DNA of 64,000 nucleotides, from contig NZ_CP129019.1 of the NCBI RefSeq assembly GCF_020524355.2, forward strand, positions 1,116,001 through 1,180,000. Reading direction: 5' to 3'. The stretch is from Mesobacillus subterraneus (GTDB taxonomy: Bacteria > Bacillota > Bacilli > Bacillales > Cytobacillaceae). Position 1 is the first letter of the stretch. Each line of letters opens with the position of its first letter. This document shows, one piece after another, positions 7,822 to 17,507 of this stretch. Made by a program: the position numbers and the translations under genes. Below the pieces are notes generated by a model. It was not told the origin of the DNA, did no database searches, and saw nothing but the letters and a program-made list of their open reading frames with translations.

Positions 7822-8367
7822 ATGTTATTGAAAAAGCAAACGGTTTGGTTATTGACGATGTTAAGTCTTGTAGTGGTACTGTCGGTGTATTATATTACTG
7901 CACCTGAGCAGCAAAAAGCAGATCTTGCAGGTGTTGAAGAGCAGCAGGCTGAAGGTAAAGAAACAGCGGCAACAGAATCCAAGGATGGCAAAACAGTCAT
8001 TTCTGGCATTGCAAGCGATGAAAAGTTCGAAGCACTTCGCATGAAGCTTGAGGAGCAGCGCACTAAAATGAAGGAAGACCTCCAGGCAATTGTGGCTTCC
8101 ACTGACCTGCCTGCCCAAGACCGCAGCGACGCTATTGAAAAGATGAACGAGCTTGATGAAGTGGCTCAAAAGGAAGGCGTACTTGAAACATTGATTACTT
8201 CAATGGGCTATGAAGATGCACTTGTCCGTGCTGACGGAGAAAACGTCAGAATCACGGTGAAAGCTCAGGAGCATTCAGCATCTGCAGCAAACGAGATCAT
8301 TCAGATGGTGCGTACAGAACTTGGCTCATTACAGCCAGTAGCTGTACAATTTGAGCCTGTAAAATAA
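7822..8367 (+). CDS. spoIIIAH: Stage III sporulation protein AH
   Basis: 181 residues. One N-terminal membrane helix (TVWLLTMLSLVVVLSVYYI) is followed by an acidic linker and a YscJ/FliF-like C-terminal domain (VLETLITSMGYEDALVRADG). SpoIIIAH pairs with forespore SpoIIQ across the septum. The linker between helix and domain is shorter than in B. subtilis (218 residues). It is the last gene of the operon and is followed by a strong terminator. Confidence 0.96.
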   Translation: MLLKKQTVWLLTMLSLVVVLSVYYITAPEQQKADLAGVEEQQAEGKETAATESKDGKTVISGIASDEKFEALRMKLEEQRTKMKEDLQAIVASTDLPAQDRSDAIEKMNELDEVAQKEGVLETLITSMGYEDALVRADGENVRITVKAQEHSASAANEIIQMVRTELGSLQPVAVQFEPVK

Positions 8368-8381
8368 ATGAACGATAAGTA

Positions 8382-8411
8382 AAAGGGAAGGCGAAGGCCT
8401 TCCCTTTATTT
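8382..8411 (+). terminator. Terminator of the spoIIIA operon
   Basis: An 11-bp perfect stem (AAAGGGAAGGC with GCCTTCCCTTT), a 4-nt loop (GAAG) and a following T-rich tract, 14 bp after the spoIIIAH stop codon. Confidence 0.92.
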
Positions 8412-8440
8412 CTGAATAAGAGAGTATAAAATTTTTGTAT

Positions 8441-8567
8441 TTAGATTAGTGTCTAGCTACGCTCCTAACTCATCGAGACGCTTCGGTCCTGCCAATGAAG
8501 TCAAAGAACGACTTCACTGTCAGGACCGAAGCGCTTTTCGGGGCTGAACAAGGCGCTTGCGCTATTC
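8441..8567. repeat. MITE/REP-like palindromic element, copy 1
   Basis: Starts TTAGATTAGTGTCTAGCT and ends GGCGCTTGCGCT. The core is a long imperfect palindrome: CTTCGGTCCTGCCAATGAAGTC mirrored by GACTTCACTGTCAGGACCGAAG around 8483-8534. Related copies occur at 14400-14770 and 37849-38250, always between genes. No coding capacity. It abuts the stop codon of the chemoreceptor gene. Confidence 0.85.
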
Positions 8568-10046
8568 TTATTCCTGCAGCTTAATTAAGTTATCCAAAGA
8601 TTGATGTGCTGCTTCAACTGATTTAAATAAATGTTCATGATGTTCGCTCTGCGAAATTGCTGATGATGAAATTTCCTCCAGCGCGGCGCTTGCCTGCTGG
8701 ATGACGGAGCTGAAGCCGGTAATGGAACTTTCGATTGCCATTGAGGAATCCAAAATGGTTCTTGTCAGACCCTCCTGCTCAGTAATGTCACTCTTCAATA
8801 CTTTGAAAGTTTGGTGTATAGTTTCAAATGCTTCCATTGTCTCTGCAGCTAATTCAAGGTTTTGTGTAAGTTTTTCCGCCGTCAGGTTAACCCCTTCTTT
8901 TGTTTTAGAAGTATCGCTCATAACGCTTTGTAAGTTTTCGGTTATTTGCGTCGCTGTATTACTTGTGATGTCAGCGAGCTTCCTTACTTCTTCTGCAACG
9001 ACGGCGAATCCTTTTCCGCTTTCTCCAGCACGCGCTGCCTCAATAGATGCGTTCAATGCCAGCAAATTAGTTTGGGAAGCAATTCCCTGGATATCCGCTG
9101 CAAAGCTGGTTGTTTCCTTGATCAGCGCGGATAGAGACAGGATGTGTGAATTGACATTCTGCATATTCTCATATGAAGCTGTCAATTCTGAGATAAGGCT
9201 GGACATCAGTTCATCGCCTTTATCTGAAACCATTTCGGCAGTCATTGCGTCCTGATGCAACTTTGTTACAAGTTGAGATGTTCTGGAGATGACCTGATTT
9301 GTACTCTCAAGAGATTGGGTGATATCCACAACTGAATCAGACTGAATATTGATCCCAGCAGATATCTCTGTTACGGACTGGGTCATTTCAATGGAAGATT
9401 GATAATTTTCCTTGCTCTTGAATTTAACATCATCTATCAGCTTTGCAATGCTCCTTGTATTGCTTTCGATTACTTTGCGTGTCTCTAGATCTTTTATCAA
9501 CAGACTCTCTGTTTCCTGCTGTGCCGACACAATCGTTTGAGCGAGCTTCTTGGAGATGGAAAACTGAAAGCCAAGCATGACTGTAACCAGCATATACAAT
9601 AGATAAATAGTTACATAGTTTTTCGTTTCCAATGGCAGCTCGTGGTTATGCATCAATGTGAATGCCGTGATAATTACAAACCCGAGACCTGAAGCCAAAA
9701 TCAGTAATTTCCTGTCCATGTAGATCGCTGCGGCAGCAAGGATAAAATAAAGAAGCGTATAGGCAGTAGGTGAGACACTAGTTTCCATAATTAAGAAAAG
9801 TACTGCGGAAACAATGACAACAGAAAGATAAGGGATTAGTTTCGTTAACTTTTTTGAATAGTGGAGAAATGCAACGATTCCTACTCCGGCTCCCCCGCCC
9901 ACTATGATTGAAAAAATTACGGCAATTTCCTTATGCATTGCAATATCAACAACTGCAGCCAAAATGACAGATACCAATGTGGCTTTGACGATTAAAGAAT
10001 TTTTTCTTTCCAAATCATCTCTCTTAATTTCTTCCATACTTTTCAT
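8568..10046 (-). CDS. Methyl-accepting chemotaxis protein with polytopic N terminus
   Basis: 492 residues. Residues about 20-165 contain six hydrophobic helices and no sizeable extracellular loop, unlike classical receptors with a periplasmic sensor. There is no clear HAMP domain. Residues about 200-492 form the coiled-coil signalling domain with the hairpin signature [20 protein letters not shown] near residue 320. It probably signals to CheA/CheW, sensing a membrane-borne or intracellular cue. The start has AGGAGA about 10 nt upstream. It ends against repeat copy 1 and is convergent with spoIIIA. The ligand is unknown. I did not find a convincing sigma-D site upstream. Confidence 0.9.
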   Translation of the reverse strand: MKSMEEIKRDDLERKNSLIVKATLVSVILAAVVDIAMHKEIAVIFSIIVGGGAGVGIVAFLHYSKKLTKLIPYLSVVIVSAVLFLIMETSVSPTAYTLLYFILAAAAIYMDRKLLILASGLGFVIITAFTLMHNHELPLETKNYVTIYLLYMLVTVMLGFQFSISKKLAQTIVSAQQETESLLIKDLETRKVIESNTRSIAKLIDDVKFKSKENYQSSIEMTQSVTEISAGINIQSDSVVDITQSLESTNQVISRTSQLVTKLHQDAMTAEMVSDKGDELMSSLISELTASYENMQNVNSHILSLSALIKETTSFAADIQGIASQTNLLALNASIEAARAGESGKGFAVVAEEVRKLADITSNTATQITENLQSVMSDTSKTKEGVNLTAEKLTQNLELAAETMEAFETIHQTFKVLKSDITEQEGLTRTILDSSMAIESSITGFSSVIQQASAALEEISSSAISQSEHHEHLFKSVEAAHQSLDNLIKLQE

Positions 10047-10253
10047 CGAATGTATTCTCCTCTAAAATTCAACTACTGTTATATTCGCTAGAAATTTCGC
10101 GATTCCTGTCGTATGAATTCACTTTTTTTTCAGAAAATATTAAAATAGAGAAGGAAGACAAGAAACAGCGTTCCATATTGAATTTTTACATGGTATTATC
10201 GTATAGTATTAGTATCTAGTCTTAATTATGAAATGGACAAGGGGTGCCTAAAG

Positions 10254-10760
10254 ATGTTAAAAGTACAGGAAATCAGAGAGTTAATCAAATTAGTGGACCA
10301 ATCAAGCATTGACGAATTTTCATATGAATATGAAGGATCAAAAATCAAGATGAAGAAGCATGGAGCAGCCAAATCTGTAGTTGAGCATGTTCAGCCAAGC
10401 GCACCAGCATCTGCTCCACAACCAGTGCCGGCAGTTCAGGAAGCTCCTCGAACTGAGCCTAAGCTTGAAGCAGCAGCTGTACAGGAAGTGAAGCAGGAAG
10501 AAACCGAGGATACTTCCAATTTACATAAGATTGTTTCACCAATGGTTGGAACTTTCTATCAATCTTCCTCTCCTGAAGCAGATGCATATGTAAAAGCAGG
10601 CTCAAAGGTCAGCAAAGATTCAATTGTATGCATAGTAGAAGCCATGAAGCTCTTCAACGAAATCGAAGCAGAAATAAACGGGGAAATCGTTGAAATTCTT
10701 GTTAAAGACGGCCAGCTGGTTGAATACGGCCAAGCTTTATTCCTGGTCAAGCCCGAATAA
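10254..10760 (+). CDS. accB: Biotin carboxyl carrier protein of acetyl-CoA carboxylase
   Basis: 168 residues from the ATG at 10254, chosen because AAGGGGTG lies 7 nt upstream and homologs begin MLxxxEI. There is an N-terminal helical region, a Pro/Ala/Glu-rich flexible linker (about 45-85), and a C-terminal biotinyl domain with EAMKLFNEI where Lys132 carries biotin. It shuttles CO2 between AccC and the carboxyltransferase for fatty-acid synthesis. It lies 12 bp upstream of accC, an operon pair. It might also serve the propionyl-CoA carboxyltransferase at 49.4 kb; that is inference. Confidence 0.97.
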   Translation: MLKVQEIRELIKLVDQSSIDEFSYEYEGSKIKMKKHGAAKSVVEHVQPSAPASAPQPVPAVQEAPRTEPKLEAAAVQEVKQEETEDTSNLHKIVSPMVGTFYQSSSPEADAYVKAGSKVSKDSIVCIVEAMKLFNEIEAEINGEIVEILVKDGQLVEYGQALFLVKPE

Positions 10761-10772
10761 GGAGCGATATTG

Positions 10773-12128
10773 ATGATAAAAAAATTATTGATAGCCAATA
10801 GAGGAGAAATCGCAGTCCGGGTCATCCGTGCCTGCAGGGAATTGGGAGTCGAATCTGTAGCTGTATACTCTGAGGCTGATAAGGAATCACTTCATGTACA
10901 GCTTGCTGATGAAGCATATTGTATCGGACCGAAAGCTTCAAAAGACAGCTATTTGAATTTCACAAATATTATCAGCGTAGCGAAACTGACTGGTTGTGAC
11001 GCCATCCACCCTGGATATGGTTTCCTTGCTGAAAATGCTGATTTCGCCGAGCTTTGCAGAGAGTGCAACATCATTTTCGTCGGACCATCTCCTGAAGCAA
11101 TCCAACAAATGGGTACGAAAGATGTCGCAAGGGAAACAATGAAGAAGGCAAATGTTCCAATCGTTCCTGGATCACAGGGAATCATTGAGAGCACGAAAGA
11201 TGCTGTCAGCCTTGCAAACGACATCGGTTATCCTGTCATTATCAAAGCGACAGCAGGAGGCGGGGGTAAAGGAATCCGTGTTGCCAGAACGGAGCAGGAG
11301 ATGATCAAAGGCATCAATATCACCCAGCAGGAAGCGATGACAGCATTCGGTAATCCGGGTGTTTATATTGAAAAATATATCGAAGACTTCCGCCATGTTG
11401 AAATCCAGGTGCTTGCAGACAGCTATGGCAACACCATTCATCTCGGCGAACGTGATTGCTCAATCCAGAGGCGCCTTCAAAAGCTTCTCGAGGAAACACC
11501 ATCACCTGCACTTGACGGAGAAGTAAGGGCTGAAATGGGAGCAGCTGCAGTCAAAGCGGCGAAAGCAGTTGATTATACCGGAGCCGGCACGGTAGAATTT
11601 ATTTATGATTATCACAATCGTAAATTTTATTTCATGGAGATGAATACTCGCATACAGGTTGAACATCCTGTAACTGAAATGGTAACAGGCGTCGATTTAA
11701 TCAAAGAACAGATCAAGATTGCTTCAGGTGAAAGGCTGAACCTGAAACAGGAAGATGTTGAGTTCAATGGATGGGCGATTGAATGCCGCATCAACGCAGA
11801 AAATCCTGCAAAAAACTTCATGCCATCTGCGGGTAAAATCAAAATGTATCTCCCTCCAGGCGGATTTGGTGTTAGAATAGACTCAGCGGCATATCCTGGT
11901 TATACAATCCCGCCTTACTATGATTCAATGATTGCGAAGGTCATTACTTATGGAAGCAGTCGGGAAGAAGCAATTGACCGCATGAAGAGAGCGCTTGGTG
12001 AGTTTGTGATTGAAGGCATTCACACAACCATCCCGTTCCATCTCAAGCTGCTGAACCATGAGGATTTCGTGGAAGGGCAGTTCAATACAAAATTTTTAGA
12101 AATGCATGATCTTATGAAAGAAGAATAA
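10773..12128 (+). CDS. accC: Biotin carboxylase subunit of acetyl-CoA carboxylase
   Basis: 451 residues from the ATG at 10773 (AAGGAG 8 nt upstream; an adjacent in-frame TTG is less likely). ATP-grasp enzyme that carboxylates biotin on AccB. N-terminal [16 protein letters not shown], glycine-rich ATP loop [11 protein letters not shown], catalytic ERDCSIQRR, and [14 protein letters not shown] all match the family. The length is standard. Operon accB-accC followed 14 bp later by the asp23-like gene. Confidence 0.98.
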   Translation: MIKKLLIANRGEIAVRVIRACRELGVESVAVYSEADKESLHVQLADEAYCIGPKASKDSYLNFTNIISVAKLTGCDAIHPGYGFLAENADFAELCRECNIIFVGPSPEAIQQMGTKDVARETMKKANVPIVPGSQGIIESTKDAVSLANDIGYPVIIKATAGGGGKGIRVARTEQEMIKGINITQQEAMTAFGNPGVYIEKYIEDFRHVEIQVLADSYGNTIHLGERDCSIQRRLQKLLEETPSPALDGEVRAEMGAAAVKAAKAVDYTGAGTVEFIYDYHNRKFYFMEMNTRIQVEHPVTEMVTGVDLIKEQIKIASGERLNLKQEDVEFNGWAIECRINAENPAKNFMPSAGKIKMYLPPGGFGVRIDSAAYPGYTIPPYYDSMIAKVITYGSSREEAIDRMKRALGEFVIEGIHTTIPFHLKLLNHEDFVEGQFNTKFLEMHDLMKEE

Positions 12129-12142
12129 TAGGAGGTCTAGCC

Positions 12143-12553
12143 ATGAGTGAACAGCAACATTTACTTGAAATGAGCCATGATGAGAACGGCTTAGGGAAAG
12201 TGGAAATTGCACCTGAAGTAATTGAAGTCATTGCAAGCATCGCTGCATCCGAAGTAGAAGGTGTAACGCAAATGCGCGGCAGCTTCGCGGCTGGAGTAGT
12301 TGAAAGACTAGGTAAGAAAAATCACGGCAAAGGTGTAAAGGTCGAACTTGCAGAAGAAGGAATCAAGGTTGACGTTTATTGTGTCATGAAGTTTGGCGTG
12401 TCCATTCCTGTGGTTGCTCAAAAAATCCAGGATAACATCCGCCAGGCATTATTGAACATGACTGCACTTGATGCAACTGAAGTAAATATTCATGTAGTCG
12501 GCGTCCAGTTTGAAAACCAAAAAGTAGAACCTGAAGTCGAACAAGAAGTTTAA
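12143..12553 (+). CDS. yqhY: Asp23/Gls24 family protein (YqhY-like)
   Basis: 136 residues, a single Asp23/Gls24 domain (VEIAPEVIEVIASIAASEVEGV at residues 20-41, KVELAEEGIKVDVYCVMKFG in the middle). Acidic C-terminal tail. TAGGAGGT precedes the ATG. It is cotranscribed with accBC, the conserved arrangement in Bacilli, where YqhY has been linked to control of acetyl-CoA carboxylase activity or lipid homeostasis; the mechanism is not visible here. It ends in a strong terminator. Confidence 0.95.
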   Translation: MSEQQHLLEMSHDENGLGKVEIAPEVIEVIASIAASEVEGVTQMRGSFAAGVVERLGKKNHGKGVKVELAEEGIKVDVYCVMKFGVSIPVVAQKIQDNIRQALLNMTALDATEVNIHVVGVQFENQKVEPEVEQEV

Positions 12554-12560
12554 ACACCGA

Positions 12561-12597
12561 ACCAAAGGCATAATTATGCATGCCTTTGGTTTTTTTT
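12561..12597 (+). terminator. Terminator of accBC-yqhY
   Basis: A 10-bp perfect stem (ACCAAAGGCA at 12561-12570 with TGCCTTTGGT at 12581-12590), a 10-nt loop, then a run of T. Confidence 0.93.
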
Positions 12598-12945
12598 GTA
12601 GTCCAGGGAGTTTTTCCTCCTGGTAACATTGAGACTCAGAGTGTTTGAGGTTGGGGTAAAATTTGGTGCTGTAGCGAAAAAGTTGTCCGTAGTAACTCCA
12701 AATAAGGGTAATACCCATTCCCGCCACAGAAGTTACTGTTTGTGGGAGTATATAATGCTAAGTGTTAAAGTTGCCAGTGCTGTTCTAATTTACTCATAAA
12801 TTATTAGCTGATAAGAGATATTTCCGTTTGTTTTGATTAACTTTTTTTAAAAAGTGAAAAATAATAGGAAACCATGCGTAAAAAGATATGATATGCTATT
12901 ATTTTGTTAGAATCAGACAAGCCATTAAAGGAGCTAAAGAATTCA
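12598..12945. other. Gene-free region upstream of nusB
   Basis: About 350 bp with no ORF that has a ribosome site. 12680-12720 contains ACTCCAAATAAGGGTAATA, a motif that loosely recalls the reverse complement of part of the 1250-1455 repeat region. The last 120 bp are very AT-rich and presumably hold the nusB promoter. I could not pick unambiguous -35/-10 boxes. Confidence 0.5.
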
Positions 12946-13338
12946 ATGAAAAGAAGAACAGCACGAGAAAAGGCATTACAAGCCTTATTCCAGATTGATA
13001 TAAGCAAGGTGGAAGTTTCAGACGCGATTGAACATGTCCTTGAAGAAGAAGCCGGGGATGATTACCTGAACAAGCTTGTGAACGGTACGGTTGAGCATCA
13101 GCAAGAAATCGATGAAGAGATCAAGACGTATCTAGAAAAATGGTCGCTCGACAGAATTGCAGCTGTTGACCGGAATCTTTTGCGCCTTGCCGTATACGAG
13201 TTGAAGTATTGTAACGAAGACGTACCAATGAATGTCGTTCTTGATGAAGCGATCGAAATTGCAAAATTATATGGGGATGACCAATCAAGCCGTTTCATTA
13301 ATGGTGTTCTGTCCAAAGTAAAGCGGAGCATTTCCTAA
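12946..13338 (+). CDS. nusB: Transcription antitermination factor NusB
   Basis: 130 residues from the ATG at 12946 ([18 protein letters not shown], the conserved family start); AAAGGAG lies 12 nt upstream. An all-alpha RNA-binding protein that joins NusE/S10 on boxA of rRNA leaders. Conserved [28 protein letters not shown] and FINGVLSKV are present. It is first of a cluster of housekeeping genes in the same order as B. subtilis. Confidence 0.97.
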   Translation: MKRRTAREKALQALFQIDISKVEVSDAIEHVLEEEAGDDYLNKLVNGTVEHQQEIDEEIKTYLEKWSLDRIAAVDRNLLRLAVYELKYCNEDVPMNVVLDEAIEIAKLYGDDQSSRFINGVLSKVKRSIS

Positions 13339-13391
13339 AAACCATTAAAGCAGGCGGTTGGACCTTCCCTGATCACATAGGGGGAGAAAGT

Positions 13392-14264
13392 ATGGCTGCT
13401 AGTATTATTGATGGAAAAGAAATTTCTAAAAAGAAGAAACTCGAAATTGCCGACGAGGTTCAGGAGCTGAAAAAGCAGGGAATGACTCCAGGCCTGGCTG
13501 TGATACTTGTCGGTGATAACCAGGCATCGAGAACCTATGTCAACAGCAAGCAAAAAACTGCAAGGGAACTTGGGATGCATAATGTTCTGATAGAATATCC
13601 TGTCTCTATTACTGAACAGGAGCTATTGGCTAAGATTGACGAACTCAATCGTGATGAAAACATTCACGGCATCTTGGTTCAGCTGCCTCTTCCAGATCAC
13701 ATCAGTGAAAAAAATCTGATTGAGGCTATTTCCCCTGAAAAAGACGTTGATGGCTTCCATCCAATCAATATTGGTCGGATGATGACTGGCCAGGATGCTT
13801 TTTTACCGTGCACGCCATATGGTGTAATGGTGATGATGAAGGAAATAGGGTTTGACCTTGCAGGGAAGCATGTAGTTGTCGTAGGCAGAAGCAATATTGT
13901 CGGCAAGCCGGCAGGCCAGCTTTTCTTGAATGAAAATGCAACAGTTACATACTGCCATTCGAGGACAAAAGATTTAAAGGAACACACGAAACAGGCGGAT
14001 GTAGTCATAGCCGCAGTCGGGAAAGCCGGCCTGATTACCGCTGACCATATCAAACCAGGAGCTGTCGTCATCGATGTTGGCATGAACCGCGATGATCAAG
14101 GCAAACTGTGTGGTGATGTAGCCTATGATGAAGTCAAGGAAAAAGCCGGCTATATCACTCCTGTACCTGGGGGTGTTGGTCCAATGACCATCGCCATGTT
14201 GATGTTCAATACCATGAAGTCTGCAAAGAACCGTTTGAATAGACTGCAAAATTCAAATCTATAA
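13392..14264 (+). CDS. folD: Bifunctional methylenetetrahydrofolate dehydrogenase/cyclohydrolase
   Basis: 290 residues; GGGGGAG precedes the ATG. It interconverts 5,10-methylene-THF and 10-formyl-THF using NADP. The substrate region [13 protein letters not shown] carries the catalytic Tyr/Lys, followed by [11 protein letters not shown] and the Rossmann motif [29 protein letters not shown] near the C terminus completes the signature. It lies 53 bp after nusB, probably in the same transcript. Confidence 0.97.
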   Translation: MAASIIDGKEISKKKKLEIADEVQELKKQGMTPGLAVILVGDNQASRTYVNSKQKTARELGMHNVLIEYPVSITEQELLAKIDELNRDENIHGILVQLPLPDHISEKNLIEAISPEKDVDGFHPINIGRMMTGQDAFLPCTPYGVMVMMKEIGFDLAGKHVVVVGRSNIVGKPAGQLFLNENATVTYCHSRTKDLKEHTKQADVVIAAVGKAGLITADHIKPGAVVIDVGMNRDDQGKLCGDVAYDEVKEKAGYITPVPGGVGPMTIAMLMFNTMKSAKNRLNRLQNSNL

Positions 14265-14399
14265 GGGCGTGATTCTGTCCATATCTGTTATAAGTTAGAA
14301 ACTGAAAATCCACTTATGTAAAGTGACGAATCGGGATTCTAAATTTATAATGGGTATGGGCAGTTTTTTGATATTAAAGAAAGCATGTACTTTTTAAAC

Positions 14400-14566
14400 T
14401 TAGATTAGTGTCTAGCTTCAGCGCCTAGACCGTCGAGTCACTTGTCTAGCTGCGGCTCCTAGCTCCTCGAGACGTTTCGGTCCTGCCAATGAAGTCAAAA
14501 AGCGACTTCACTGTCAGGCCCTCCAACGCTTGTCGGAGCTGGGCAGTCGCCTCCGCTTTTCGAATT
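14400..14566. repeat. MITE/REP-like palindromic element, copy 2
   Basis: Begins TAGATTAGTGTCTAGCTTCAG like copies 1 and 4. It contains the mirrored GGTCCTGCCAATGAAGTC / GACTTCACTGTCAGG core and a GCGCTTGTCGGAGCTG-like tail. Upstream, 14265-14399 holds no gene or clear hairpin. Confidence 0.82.
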
Positions 14567-14770
14567 GTCTAGTTTCGCCTCCTAGAAACTCCGAAACTTC
14601 AACTCCGCCGGCAGAAGCAAAAAGCGCTTCTTTGTCGGAGTCTCCAGTTTCTCCGTTTCTGGTCAGTCGGCTATACATTTCGGTTTCGATCCTGTCAATG
14701 AAGTCAAAGTACGACTTCACTGTCAGGACCTCCAGTTCTCGCCGGGTCTGCCCAAGGTGCTTAAGCTTTT
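14567..14770. repeat. Repeat copy 2b carrying the 120-bp insert-like block
   Basis: 14567-14686 (GTCTAGTTTCGCCTCC ... TATACATTTCGGTTT) is almost identical to 38046-38164, with about four substitutions. Its inner palindrome pairs ACTCCGCCGGCAGAAGC-type sequence with GCGCTTCTTTGTCGGAGT. It is followed by another GAAGTC/GACTTC core and a degenerate tail to 14770. A minus-strand ORF translated from it is not a gene. Confidence 0.8.
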
Positions 14771-14802
14771 CTAATTAATAGTTCCACAAAAGGAGTTTCT
14801 AA

Positions 14803-16161
14803 ATGGATAATCAGCGTTATCTAACCGTCAACGCGTTAACCAAATACATAAAACGAAAATTCGATGCCGATCCGCATCTTCAGGGCGTCTATATCAAAGG
14901 GGAGATTTCCAACTTTAAAAGGCATTCGAGCGGTCATATGTATTTTACGCTCAAGGATGAGAAAGCCCGAATTCTTGCTGTCATGTTCGCTGGTGCCGCC
15001 AGGACCATGAATTTTAAGCCTGAAAATGGCATGAAGGTTCTGGTAAGAGGAGATATCTCAGTGTATGAAGGCAGTGGACAGTATCAGGTATACATAAAAG
15101 AAATGAAAACCGATGGAGTTGGCGATTTATTTGTTGCTTATGAGCAGCTGAAGAAGAAGCTTGAGCAAGAAGGCCTTTTTTCTCCAAAGTACAAGCAGCC
15201 TATACCGAAGTACCCAAAAGCCGTTGGCATTGTTACTTCACCAACTGGAGCAGCAATCCGCGATATTTTAACAACAATCAAGCGAAGATACCCCATTACG
15301 AAGATACTCATTTTTCCTGCACTGGTACAGGGAGAACAGGGAGGCCCATCCATTGTTAGGGCAATTGAGAAGGCAAATGCAAGGGCAGATATTGATGTTC
15401 TGATTATTGGCCGCGGGGGCGGATCGATTGAAGAGCTATGGAATTTTAATGAGGAATCTGTTGCCAGGGCAATTTTCTCCTCGAAAATTCCTATTATTTC
15501 AGCAGTCGACCATGAAACAGACTTTACAATCGCTGACTTTGTCGCGGATATGAGAGCACCGACTCCAACTGGAGCGGCGGAGCTGACCGTTCCTCATATC
15601 CAGGAGCTCAGTGAGAGGGTAATGAACAGAGAAACAAGATTAATGAGGGCGATGAGGGAAAAGGTGTTCTTCCAGCAGGAGCGCTATCAGCGGCTGATCA
15701 GGTCATATGCCTTTCGTTATCCAAGGAAGTTATATGAACAAAAACTTGAACAAGTAGACAAGCTGACAGAATCGCTGACTCGTGGAGCTGAAAAGCTTTA
15801 TTTTTCAAAAAACGATGCACTTCTTCAACTGAAGAGAAGATTAGAACGAAGTCACCCAGAAGAATTGAGAAAGGTGTCTGCTGACAGGCGCGTAAGAACT
15901 ACGAGGGCTTTAAACAGAGCTATGACAGCCGTTTTATCTGAGAAGCGAAAGGAGTTCCAAGGAATACTTTCAACGCTTGAAGCCTTAAGCCCTCTGAAGA
16001 TTATGGATCGAGGCTATAGCCTTGCATACACAGACGATGGTGAACTGATCAAAACAGTCTCCCAGGTAAAACCTGAACGGAAAATAAAGGTGAAGCTTTC
16101 TGATGGAAGCATTCAATGTGTTGTGACAGATATCAAGGAGAGTGAAAACAATGGCGGATGA
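14803..16161 (+). CDS. xseA: Exodeoxyribonuclease VII large subunit
   Basis: 452 residues; AAAGGAG 7 nt before the ATG. The N-terminal OB-fold (residues about 1-100, with [20 protein letters not shown]) binds single-stranded DNA. The catalytic domain contains [18 protein letters not shown] and [18 protein letters not shown], and a long coiled-coil region precedes the C-terminal DRGYSLAY segment. With XseB it forms the ATP-independent exonuclease VII. It overlaps the start of xseB by 11 nt. Confidence 0.97.
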   Translation: MDNQRYLTVNALTKYIKRKFDADPHLQGVYIKGEISNFKRHSSGHMYFTLKDEKARILAVMFAGAARTMNFKPENGMKVLVRGDISVYEGSGQYQVYIKEMKTDGVGDLFVAYEQLKKKLEQEGLFSPKYKQPIPKYPKAVGIVTSPTGAAIRDILTTIKRRYPITKILIFPALVQGEQGGPSIVRAIEKANARADIDVLIIGRGGGSIEELWNFNEESVARAIFSSKIPIISAVDHETDFTIADFVADMRAPTPTGAAELTVPHIQELSERVMNRETRLMRAMREKVFFQQERYQRLIRSYAFRYPRKLYEQKLEQVDKLTESLTRGAEKLYFSKNDALLQLKRRLERSHPEELRKVSADRRVRTTRALNRAMTAVLSEKRKEFQGILSTLEALSPLKIMDRGYSLAYTDDGELIKTVSQVKPERKIKVKLSDGSIQCVVTDIKESENNGG

Positions 16162-16384
16162 AAAAAAACTAAGTTTTGAACAGGCGATGGATCAACTTGA
16201 GACTATAGTTGAAAAACTTGAAGAAGGCGATGTGCCTTTGGAAGAAGCGATCTCTTTTTATAAAGAAGGAATGGAATTATCCAAGCTTTGCCATGATAAG
16301 TTAAAGAATGTGGAAGATCAGCTGGCCCAGATCATTACTGAAGATGGACGAACTGAAGGTTTCTCCATAAATGAGGAGGAATAG
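16151..16384 (+). CDS. xseB: Exodeoxyribonuclease VII small subunit
   Basis: 77 residues from the ATG at 16151, with AAGGAGAG 8 nt upstream; a GTG at 16142 is the alternative. Contains the conserved [20 protein letters not shown] and [14 protein letters not shown] of the helical-hairpin small subunit. Overlap with xseA gives coupled translation, suited to the multi-copy small subunit of the complex. Confidence 0.97.
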   Translation: MADEKKLSFEQAMDQLETIVEKLEEGDVPLEEAISFYKEGMELSKLCHDKLKNVEDQLAQIITEDGRTEGFSINEEE

Positions 16385-16386
16385 TA

Positions 16387-17280
16387 TTGCAGCCTGTTTC
16401 ACTTGATTCTTTTGCAAAAAAATATAAGACACTTGTCGAGGAACGGCTTAGAGAGGTTGTTGGTGCCCTTGAGACGCCGGAGAATCTTGCTAAGGCAATG
16501 CTTTATTCACTCGAAGCAGGCGGGAAAAGGATTCGTCCTCTACTCACTTTCGCCGTAATCGAGGCATTCGGAAAAGACCCCAATGATGGGCTTGATGCAG
16601 CTGCGGCGATTGAAATGATCCATACTTATTCACTTATCCATGATGATTTGCCAAGTATGGATGATGATGATTTGAGAAGAGGGAAGCCGACGAACCATAA
16701 AGTATTCGGTGAAGCGACTGCCATTCTTGCAGGCGATGCTTTATTGACATTGAGTTTCAACTTGCTGGCGGACATTCCTGAGGATGTCGTACCTGCCCCT
16801 GTTAAGCTTGCACTTATCCGCGAATTATCCGCGGCTGCTGGTGCTCTTGGTATGGTGGGCGGTCAGGTAGCAGACATGGAAGGGGAAAATAAGAAGCTGA
16901 CGCTTGAGCAGCTTGAATATATCCATATTAATAAAACAGGGAAATTGCTCGAATACAGCATCATTGCAGGTGCAGAAATTGCCGGGGCAGCTTTGGAGCA
17001 AAAGGAAACACTGTCCAAGTTCGCCTACCATATTGGCCTCGCATTCCAGATCCGCGATGATATCCTCGATCTTGAGGGTACTGAAGAAATGATCGGCAAG
17101 CCTGTTGGAAGCGACACAGTTAATGAAAAAAGCACGTATCCTGCTTTACTTGGATTGGATGGAGCCAAAGAAGCGCTTGGTTCCCATTTGCAAAAAGCGA
17201 AAGCTTTACTTGCCAAAAGTGGGCTTGAGGTTGGAATTCTTGACCAGATCACTGATTTGATTGGACTGCGCAATCATTAG
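16387..17280 (+). CDS. ispA: Polyprenyl (farnesyl) diphosphate synthase
   Basis: 297 residues from TTG at 16387, with GAGGAGG upstream overlapping the end of xseB. A chain-elongating trans-prenyltransferase. The first Asp-rich motif DDLPSMDDDDLRRG is at about residues 86-98 and the second, DDILD, at about 224-228. GGKRIRPLL near residue 46 binds diphosphate. The small residues ahead of the first motif fit a C15 (farnesyl) product, but chain length is not proven by sequence. It clusters with dxs, the first MEP-pathway enzyme. Confidence 0.95.
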   Translation: MQPVSLDSFAKKYKTLVEERLREVVGALETPENLAKAMLYSLEAGGKRIRPLLTFAVIEAFGKDPNDGLDAAAAIEMIHTYSLIHDDLPSMDDDDLRRGKPTNHKVFGEATAILAGDALLTLSFNLLADIPEDVVPAPVKLALIRELSAAAGALGMVGGQVADMEGENKKLTLEQLEYIHINKTGKLLEYSIIAGAEIAGAALEQKETLSKFAYHIGLAFQIRDDILDLEGTEEMIGKPVGSDTVNEKSTYPALLGLDGAKEALGSHLQKAKALLAKSGLEVGILDQITDLIGLRNH

Positions 17281-17327
17281 AGCAGTCGCCTGAGAATAGT
17301 ACAATAGTGAGCAGTGTGCTATAATTG

Positions 17328-17360
17328 GCTGTTGGCACGGCAGTGTTGGCAGCTTTTTTT
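17328..17360 (+). terminator. Terminator after ispA
   Basis: An 11-bp stem with several G-U pairs (GCTGTTGGCAC at 17328-17338 with GTGTTGGCAGC at 17343-17353), loop GGCA, then seven T. It is weaker than other terminators here and may allow some read-through to dxs. Confidence 0.7.
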
Positions 17361-17507
17361 ATACATAAATTAGAAAAATAGACGCATATTTGCAGGTAGT
17401 GCTTGAAAACCTTTCTTTACTTAATATATGTTATTACTAACAACGTTTTCAGAATATGAATGAACAACGAGGAATAATAAGTCAGAAATGAAAGTGAGTG
17501 GTCCGAA

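Noticed and set aside
12449..12727. Minus-strand ORF of 92 codons downstream of yqhY
   Set aside because: It crosses the yqhY terminator and overlaps its coding end; composition and context do not support a gene.
14514..14720. Minus-strand ORF of 68 codons, with a related ORF at 38002-38187
   Set aside because: Both translate the same palindromic repeat block, share no ribosome site, and vary as the repeat varies; they are not genes.
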